Assembly: GCA_050299855.1 (NCBI GenBank)
Contig: JBNKWQ010000005.1
Span: 62,001-126,000 of the forward strand
Reading direction: 5' to 3'
DNA from: Hahella sp050299855
Lineage (GTDB): Bacteria > Pseudomonadota > Gammaproteobacteria > Pseudomonadales > Oleiphilaceae
Length of the DNA stretch: 64,000 nucleotides
Shown here: one piece after another, positions 59,158-64,000 of the stretch
Position numbering within the stretch: the first letter of the stretch is position 1
How the letters are laid out: each line of letters opens with the position of its first letter
Position numbers and translations under genes: made by a program
The notes under the pieces: model-generated
Seen by the model: the letters and a program-made list of their open reading frames with translations, nothing else
The model's database searches: none
What the model was told of the DNA's origin: nothing

Positions 59158-59901
59158 TCAGGCACCGGACACCGTCTGGCAGTTGTGGTAGGGCGGTGTC
59201 TGGTGCACATAGGCCATCGTCATGGCATCGAGCATGGTCCAGAGAATATCCAGCTTGAACTGGAGAATTTCCAGCGCCTGTTCCTGTTGTTCCCGGGTGA
59301 CAAAATGTTCCAGCGTCACCTGTAACCCATGGTCCACATCCCGGCGGGCTTCACTCAGGCGTTTACGGAAATATTCATAGCCCTGCAGTTCGATCCAGGC
59401 ATAGTGCTGGGGCCAGGTGTCCAGGCGGCGCTGATGGATATCGGGGGCGAATAACTCTGTCAGTGAAGAACAGGCGGCTTCCTGCCAGGTCGCGCGGCGG
59501 GCAAAGTTGAGATAGGCATCCACGGCAAAGCGCACACCCGGCAATACATGGCGTTGATCCAGCAACTCTTCCCGCTCCATGCCGCAGGCTTCACCCAGCC
59601 GCAACCAGGCTTCGATACCTCCCTCGTTACCTTCGCGGCCGTCATGATCAATAATCCGTTGCACCCAGAGTCGTCTTGCATCACGGTCGTTGCAGTTGGC
59701 CATAATTGCGGCATCTTTAATGGGAATGGTGATCTGGTAGTAGAAGCGGTTAGCCACCCAGCCGCGAATCTGTTCCGGCGTGCAGCGACCGCTGTTCATG
59801 GCCACATGAAAAGGGTGGTGGATATGGTAGAGCGCGCCCTTGGCTCGCAACTTATTTTCGAACTCGTCCAGCGACCAGGGTTGCAGGGAAGTTGCCGTCA
59901 T
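59158..59901 (-). CDS. pqqC: Pyrroloquinoline-quinone synthase
   Basis: 247 residues from ATG 59901, preceded by GAGGGATAG; ATG 59931 is in frame but lacks a site. Signatures KGALYHIHHPFHVAMNSGRCTPEQIRGWVANRFYYQ and RIIDHDG(R)EGNEGGIEAWLRLGEA match PqqC. This cofactor-free oxidase performs the last ring closure and oxidation. Confidence 0.95.
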   Translation of the reverse strand: MTATSLQPWSLDEFENKLRAKGALYHIHHPFHVAMNSGRCTPEQIRGWVANRFYYQITIPIKDAAIMANCNDRDARRLWVQRIIDHDGREGNEGGIEAWLRLGEACGMEREELLDQRHVLPGVRFAVDAYLNFARRATWQEAACSSLTELFAPDIHQRRLDTWPQHYAWIELQGYEYFRKRLSEARRDVDHGLQVTLEHFVTREQQEQALEILQFKLDILWTMLDAMTMAYVHQTPPYHNCQTVSGA

Positions 59902-59955
59902 TGTTCTATCCCTCTTGCAGGTGACATTCATTGAGCCCTAAAGCTCTGTTCTGAT

Positions 59956-60873
59956 TTAAAGATCGATTTCCATACCGTCAAAAGCGACTTCAATGCCGTT
60001 GCGCTCCAGGATCATACGCTCTGGTGAGTCTTCATCCAGGATCGGGTTGGTATTGTTGATATGGATCAGTATCTTTCGTGGACGGCGAAAGCCGCTTAAT
60101 AATTCGATCATGCCGCCATGTCCGGATTGGGGTAAATGCCCGATCTGGCTGGCCAGTTGATCACCGACACCGGTGGTCACCATTTCCACTTCCGTCCAGA
60201 AAGTACCGTCTACCAGCAGGCAGTCCGCCTGTTCCAAGTACGGCAACAGGGAGTCTTCCATAGCGCCCAGACCGGGAGCATAAAAGGCGTTTTTTCCGCT
60301 TTTGAGGTCTTCAATCCGAATCCCGATATTGTCGCCGGGGTGAGGATCATGGCGATGAGGGGAATAAGGTGGCGCTTTGCTTTGCAGCGGTACCGGAAAG
60401 AAGCGCAGATCGTCGATGCCGGGAATTTCAAAATAGGCATCTTCCTCCACCGCAATCCGGTGCCGACGGATGCCACCGTTCCAGGCCTCCAGCATGCGAA
60501 AAGTCGGAAAGCCCGAAGTCAGATCCTCGTATACCATGTCGGTGCAATAAATATCATGTGGGCAACCTTCCCGCAGCATCAGCAGGCCGGTAGTGTGATC
60601 AATCTGACTGTCCATATACACGATGGCCGCGATGCCGGTGTCTCGCAGGCCATGTTTGGGTTGAATCTGGGGAAAGGCTTCCAGTTGGGCTCGAATGTCC
60701 GGCGAGGTGTTGAACAGCACCCAGCGCTCATTGTCCGTGCTCACCGCAATGGAAGACTGCGTGCGCGGTGTGGCGTTAATCAAACCGTGACGCACACCGT
60801 GACAGTTTTTGCAGTTGCAGTTCCACTGGGGAAAACCGCCGCCGGCTGCTGAACCTAGTACATGAATTTTCAT
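59956..60873 (-). CDS. pqqB: PQQ biosynthesis protein PqqB
   Basis: 305 residues from ATG 60873. Metallo-beta-lactamase fold; opens with the family signature KIHVLGSAAGGGFPQWNCNC, which includes a Cys pair plus CKNC that binds zinc, and has SQIDHTTGLLMLREG and IHINNTNPILDEDSPER. Thought to hydroxylate the PqqA-derived intermediate. Confidence 0.95.
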   Translation of the reverse strand: MKIHVLGSAAGGGFPQWNCNCKNCHGVRHGLINATPRTQSSIAVSTDNERWVLFNTSPDIRAQLEAFPQIQPKHGLRDTGIAAIVYMDSQIDHTTGLLMLREGCPHDIYCTDMVYEDLTSGFPTFRMLEAWNGGIRRHRIAVEEDAYFEIPGIDDLRFFPVPLQSKAPPYSPHRHDPHPGDNIGIRIEDLKSGKNAFYAPGLGAMEDSLLPYLEQADCLLVDGTFWTEVEMVTTGVGDQLASQIGHLPQSGHGGMIELLSGFRRPRKILIHINNTNPILDEDSPERMILERNGIEVAFDGMEIDL

Positions 60874-60917
60874 AACAACTCTGGCCTGATGTTGTGGGTT
60901 ATTTTTGCGGCCAAAAA

Positions 60918-60943
60918 GGAGTGGCAGGTTACCCTGCCACTCC
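60918..60943 (-). terminator. Hairpin between pqqA and pqqB
   Basis: An 11-bp perfect stem (60918-60928 with 60933-60943) with a 4-base loop is followed on the minus strand by TTTTT. It should stop part of the transcription after pqqA, giving more peptide precursor than enzymes. Confidence 0.75.
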
Positions 60944-60950
60944 AATGAGG

Positions 60951-61022
60951 TTAACGATTTGCGAAATACATAGTGACTTCAAAGCCAATGCGCAAATCGA
61001 CATATGCGGGTTTAGTCCACAT
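60951..61022 (-). CDS. pqqA: PQQ precursor peptide PqqA
   Basis: 23 residues, MWTKPAYVDLRIGFEVTMYF plus three more. Glu15 and Tyr19 are the residues joined to make PQQ, in the invariant E-V-T-M-Y arrangement. Ribosome site AGAGGA upstream. First gene of pqqABCDE. Confidence 0.96.
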   Translation of the reverse strand: MWTKPAYVDLRIGFEVTMYFANR

Positions 61023-61090
61023 GGTGTAGTCCTCTTGTTGGTTATTGTTGGGTGTTTGATTATTTAATGCTTTTTCGCCTGACTCCGCCT

Positions 61091-61203
61091 CCGTCTTTAG
61101 TAGGAGGTAGGGTCGGTAATTAGGTGGGGTTGCTGTTCGATTGGAACGGTGGAGTTGAGCCGTTGCTCCTGTGTTGGGATTCGTTGCACTCTTCCCAACC
61201 TAC
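61091..61203. repeat. Dispersed repeat, copy 1
   Basis: Begins CTTTAGTAGGAGGTAGGGTCGG-like and ends with a 31-bp arm (61173-61203) containing CACTCTTCCCAACCTAC. The same left part and arm occur at 62623-62791; the arm is identical, in inverted orientation, to 62686-62716. Confidence 0.85.
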
Positions 61204-61306
61204 TTCTTTTACCTCTCCAGAGATTAACCGGAACCCTATTCCCAAAATATCTTTCAATGTCCCCAATCTCAATCAGTACATCTTTTAGTAATTCAACCTT
61301 ACTCAT
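61097..61306 (-). CDS. Small ORF whose 3' half is the dispersed repeat
   Basis: 69 residues from ATG 61306, with GGGAG upstream. The first half (MSKVELLKDVLIEIGDIERY) looks like a normal small protein. The second half, from about residue 35, is encoded entirely by the repeat at 61091-61203, suggesting that the repeat truncated or extended the original gene. No known family. Confidence 0.42.
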   Translation of the reverse strand: MSKVELLKDVLIEIGDIERYFGNRVPVNLWRGKRSRLGRVQRIPTQEQRLNSTVPIEQQPHLITDPTSY

Positions 61307-61402
61307 ACTCAATCTCCCTATTTGGTAGTTGCATTGATGCGGATGTATCTGTACGAATAAAGGGCCGGATAGGCCCAGGGCGGACACGCAGGTCCTTTAA
61401 AT

Positions 61403-61960
61403 TCATACTCTCCCGAGTGCAGTGGACGAAGGTCTGCCGAGTCCGTCAATCGGTGCAGCTTGGTCAAGATATCGATCTTTTTCCAATAAATTATATGCAT
61501 CCCGAATCATTTTCACATCTTCTGCCGCTTGATGATGCCGATAGTTACTTGATTCAGCCAGCTTTGCTTTCAGCTTATCAAAGTCGACTTTCTGAGACGG
61601 CTCCATCAAATCATAGATGGAGCCGACATGAAATGGCTTTGCCTCTCTAACAGCAAAGTAAAGCGTATCTATCCAATCCCCATCCCATTGCGCTGCGTCG
61701 CTGTAGAGCAGCCCATTGGATTCTTTCAGAAAGACTGACAATTCCCGCACAACCCGTGTCGCTGGAAGCCCTTCTCTTTGCAGCATTTCCCGGTTAATGC
61801 CATGCATACCCTCTGCGATATCACTCCAATAATTCCAGTCAGGTTCCGGTTTGATTAACCAGGATTTGATCTTACCATTAGCCAATACAGCGACTTCGAT
61901 TGGGTAGGAATCGAAGTGCAGGCCGCTGGCTTCAATGTCAATGATGTTGATCTCATTCAT
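61403..61960 (-). CDS. DEDDh 3'-5' exonuclease-like protein
   Basis: 185 residues from ATG 61960. Exo I motif IIDIEASGL (Asp, Glu near residue 8), Exo II Asp in SDAAQWDGDWID, and Exo III HHQAAEDVKMI (His-x4-Asp) match the RNase T/DNA polymerase epsilon exonuclease superfamily. Likely a stand-alone nuclease; substrate unknown. Located in a region with mobile repeats. Confidence 0.78.
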   Translation of the reverse strand: MNEINIIDIEASGLHFDSYPIEVAVLANGKIKSWLIKPEPDWNYWSDIAEGMHGINREMLQREGLPATRVVRELSVFLKESNGLLYSDAAQWDGDWIDTLYFAVREAKPFHVGSIYDLMEPSQKVDFDKLKAKLAESSNYRHHQAAEDVKMIRDAYNLLEKDRYLDQAAPIDGLGRPSSTALGRV

Positions 61961-62254
61961 AGGAAAAACATAAATTCCTTCGGTGCGAAAATATTGCGCT
62001 TTTCGAAAGCTGGGCTCGATGGCTCGCCTTCCCAAAAAGATTGCTCTTCAGGTTTTATAACAAAATGAAGGCCATCCATCGGAATAGCAAATCCAATATT
62101 TCGATGGATTGTCCTACATCTTGCGTAGCATCGAAGGGGTCAGAATTGGATGGCACTTAAGCTGAGTCGTCTTTGTAGAATGCGGGATTCTGGTACTGGG
62201 GTACGAAATGGAAAAGTTGTCAGATTCCTGCAGGTGCTGACTCCGTTAATTTAG

Positions 62255-62545
62255 TTATTCATCGTCAGAAATATCAACTATTTCGTCTGCATCACCCAGG
62301 CCACTTACATTGCCTATATCGGTTGTTGCCCATTCCGGCCAGCCAGCTTTCACAGTGTTCATGAAATCCTGGAGTGTGACCCAGCCGACCACTTCACCCT
62401 TATAATCAAATTCCCAGTTATTACCATTCCAGTAAATAAGGTCATAAACACCTAATCCGAGGGAGTTTTTGATGGCCACAAAATATTCGCCAATATAGGG
62501 CATGTCCTGAGTTGGTTTTTGCCAGATTACATTATTTCTGTCCAT
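62255..62545 (-). CDS. Small acidic hypothetical protein
   Basis: 96 residues with GGAAGG upstream of the ATG. Tryptophan-rich and strongly acidic at the end (EIVDISDDE). The order IWQKP...YFVAIKN...YWNGNNWEF...VVGWVTLQDFM recalls DUF551-type phage or accessory proteins but is not a confident match. Function unknown. Confidence 0.55.
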   Translation of the reverse strand: MDRNNVIWQKPTQDMPYIGEYFVAIKNSLGLGVYDLIYWNGNNWEFDYKGEVVGWVTLQDFMNTVKAGWPEWATTDIGNVSGLGDADEIVDISDDE

Positions 62546-62622
62546 CAGTGACCCTTCCTAAAGCTTTCAGCTTGCATGATTAACCACCTCATATAATCCA
62601 TGTCCCGTGACTTGTCATGCGC

Positions 62623-62791
62623 TCTGTCTTTGGTAGGAGGCAGAGTCGGTAATTAGGTGGGTTTGCGGAGACGACCAGAATGAAAGTAGGTTGGGAAGAG
62701 TGCAACGAATCCCAACGCTGCTGTTTGATTAGAACGGCTGAGTAGAACCACTGCTCTCATGTTGGGATTTGTTGTACTCTTCCCAACCTAC
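62623..62791. repeat. Dispersed repeat, copy 2, with large inverted repeat
   Basis: Shares its left end (62623-62665) and right part (62717-62791) with copy 1, and adds a middle segment. Two 31-bp arms (62686-62716 and 62761-62791) are inverted copies with only two mismatches and a 44-bp loop, like a paired REP/BIME or MITE. The surrounding gap (62546-63052, about 500 bases) holds no other recognised feature. Confidence 0.85.
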
Positions 62792-63052
62792 ATGAATTGT
62801 TAACTTTTCGTGCCCAAGATGAAGCTACGCCATAAAATTTTCTATAGGTTTCTCTGTTTAAGTCGAACTGGAAAAACCCGGGCCATTCATAAAGTGCCGA
62901 ATATTGGAACTTGATGGCTAAATTCAAAAGAAACAGTTAACAAGTTTAGGCAAACGACACTGTCTACTACACGGTTTAAACAAGAGCTGCAGTAGCGAAG
63001 TGAACCCACAAAAAGCACCATCGATATCCGATGTAGACAAGGAGAAAAGGAT

Positions 63053-63346
63053 ATGGGAGAAGTCAATTTGCTGGTATTCATAGAAGTGATGCCTGGCAAA
63101 CGAAATGAGCAGATTGAAGCCTACAAGAAGCTAAAGCCTACCGTCTTGGCTGAACCAGGTTGCCTTCGATATGAATTGCTTAGCGATGATAAGGACGAAA
63201 ATAAATTCATTCTTATAGAAAAATGGACATCGCAGGCAGCCCTTGATGCTCACGACAAAACTGAACATATGATAGCTGCTGATGCTCATAGCCCGACATT
63301 TCGTGCTGGTCCAGCAACTGTGACAAAAGCCAGCTCACTCATTTAA
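63053..63346 (+). CDS. Antibiotic-biosynthesis monooxygenase (ABM) domain protein, YgiN-like
   Basis: 97 residues with GGAGA upstream. One ABM ferredoxin-like domain: LLVFIEVMPGKRNEQIEAYKKLKPTVLAEPGCLRYELL and FILIEKWTSQAALDAHDKTEHM. The HxxxxH(M) end and EPGC segment are family hallmarks. Such proteins oxidise quinols or small aromatics without cofactor; substrate unknown. Confidence 0.83.
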   Translation: MGEVNLLVFIEVMPGKRNEQIEAYKKLKPTVLAEPGCLRYELLSDDKDENKFILIEKWTSQAALDAHDKTEHMIAADAHSPTFRAGPATVTKASSLI

Positions 63347-63496
63347 AAAGTAGAACAATTACATCAACTTGGGAGCATTAAATACCGGTAGTAGCAAAAT
63401 CCAGTGATGCTAAGATCTGCTGCCGGTAGGGCGTTGTTAAAACACCTTGCAAAGTAGGTTGCCGACGATGACCTATGGCCGGATAGCCCTACAATT

Positions 63497-64000
63497 TTAA
63501 ATTCCAGATGATCGGTAAATTAACTCTACCTCTGATGCAGCCTTGTCCAGTTTTCTGGACTTGATCACCTGTGGTGCACATAAATCATCATTCTCGTAAT
63601 ACACGATGCACTCCAGGCACTGGATGCATTCGTTGTAGTCAATTTTGCCATCCGGGTGAATGGCGTCGATCTCGCATTTGCGCCGGCATAGCTGACAGGG
63701 GGAGCCGCATTCCTGCCGCCGGGTCAGCCAGGAGAAGCGCCTGAAATAACCCAGTACTGCCAGGCCGGCACCTAGCGGGCAAAGGTAGCGGCAAAAAAAC
63801 TTGTGAATAAACAGCCCGGTAACGAGCAGTAGAACGGCATAAAGCACGAAGGGCCAGCTGCGGATAAAGTATAGGGTGATGGCGGTTTTGAAGGGTTCAA
63901 TTTCTGCGGCTTTTTCGGCAGCGCTCATGGCATAAAAAGACAAACCGGCCAGCACCACCAGAATGACATACTTCAACTTCCACAGCCGGGTATGCAGTCG
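63497..64000 (-). CDS. Membrane-bound polyferredoxin, partial (NosR/NapH-like)
   Basis: The frame is open through the window edge, so the N-terminal part lies beyond 64000. Visible are two membrane helices, the CRYLCPLGA motif after the second, and two ferredoxin-like clusters (CGSPCQLCRRKCEIDAI; CIQCLECIVYYENDDLCAP). This is the C-terminal half of NosR/NapH/RdxA-type proteins that pass electrons across the membrane. NosR itself is one candidate, but no nos gene is visible here. Confidence 0.8.
   Translation of the reverse strand, partial: RLHTRLWKLKYVILVVLAGLSFYAMSAAEKAAEIEPFKTAITLYFIRSWPFVLYAVLLLVTGLFIHKFFCRYLCPLGAGLAVLGYFRRFSWLTRRQECGSPCQLCRRKCEIDAIHPDGKIDYNECIQCLECIVYYENDDLCAPQVIKSRKLDKAASEVELIYRSSGI

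Noticed and set aside
60136..60852. 238-codon plus-strand open frame
   Set aside because: Antisense to pqqB, whose protein is unmistakable.
61318..61500. 60-codon minus-strand open frame before the small repeat-derived ORF
   Set aside because: Overlaps the 3' end of the exonuclease gene in another frame and has no ribosome site or known motif.
62090..62160. AAGGGGTCAGAATTGG-like segment
   Set aside because: Resembles the GGGGTCAGA motif found in some transposase-associated repeats, but only one copy and no paired arm was found.
62887..63099. 70-codon minus-strand open frame
   Set aside because: Overlaps the start of the ABM-domain gene, has no ribosome site and no recognisable content.

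Overview
The window looks like a chromosomal segment of a mid-GC, free-living, probably marine or hydrocarbon-associated gammaproteobacterium. The clues are PQQ synthesis, glycerol catabolism through GlpK/GlpD plus a GlpS-type ABC importer, an aerobactin-type siderophore locus, the glyoxylate enzyme AceA and many hybrid kinases and diguanylate cyclases. The genus is not established by the sequence. I see no rRNA, tRNA, CRISPR array, phage or intact insertion sequence.

Layout. 1-2546: start of a leftward glycerol ABC importer (glpS, partial) and a divergent sigma-54 activator, separated by a sigma-54 promoter and TGTTCAAA-type inverted repeats. 2568-18817: a complete iron module comprising exbB-exbD-tonB, an IutA-like receptor, a FhuBCD-type importer, an MFS exporter and iucABCD, with Fur-like boxes at every transcription start. 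18918-23257: glpK, glpD, glpR. 23360-29341: an isolated short flagellin, a 7TMR-DISM hybrid kinase, YaiI and TrkH. 29423-36860: an Lrp regulator with a YjeH exporter, a lytic transglycosylase, a divergent trpBA pair with its own TetR regulator and palindromic operator, and two DUF1439 proteins. 36917-46404: signalling genes (two diguanylate cyclases, a chemoreceptor, a MASE1 hybrid kinase). 46711-47946: a BigR-type sulfur switch with two YeeE/YedE proteins. 48210-52621: a rearranged region with aceA, triplicated 19-bp repeats, an ADP-ribosyltransferase-like gene, a stranded 3' tail of a second aceA, gene debris, a threonine deaminase behind a probable attenuator, and an M91-like protease fragment. 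52847-61022: a LuxR-type regulator, hybrid kinase, FIST protein and pqqABCDE. 61091-64000: small genes among dispersed 31-bp inverted repeats, then a partial membrane polyferredoxin.

How the genes work together. Under iron starvation, release of Fur should switch on synthesis, export, receptor uptake, inner-membrane import and TonB energisation together. Glycerol is served by two sets of genes under different regulators (a sigma-54 activator and GlpR). The FIST protein, hybrid kinase and LuxR regulator beside pqqABCDE resemble the sensory circuits that control PQQ-dependent alcohol oxidation in pseudomonads, although no dehydrogenase gene lies in this window.

The most unusual parts are the aceA region (mosaic codon use, stranded duplicate tail, ADP-ribosyltransferase-like cargo), the sigma-54/UAS architecture upstream of glpS, the dedicated TetR-trpBA unit with an altered TrpA phosphate site, and the attenuator-like leader of the threonine deaminase.
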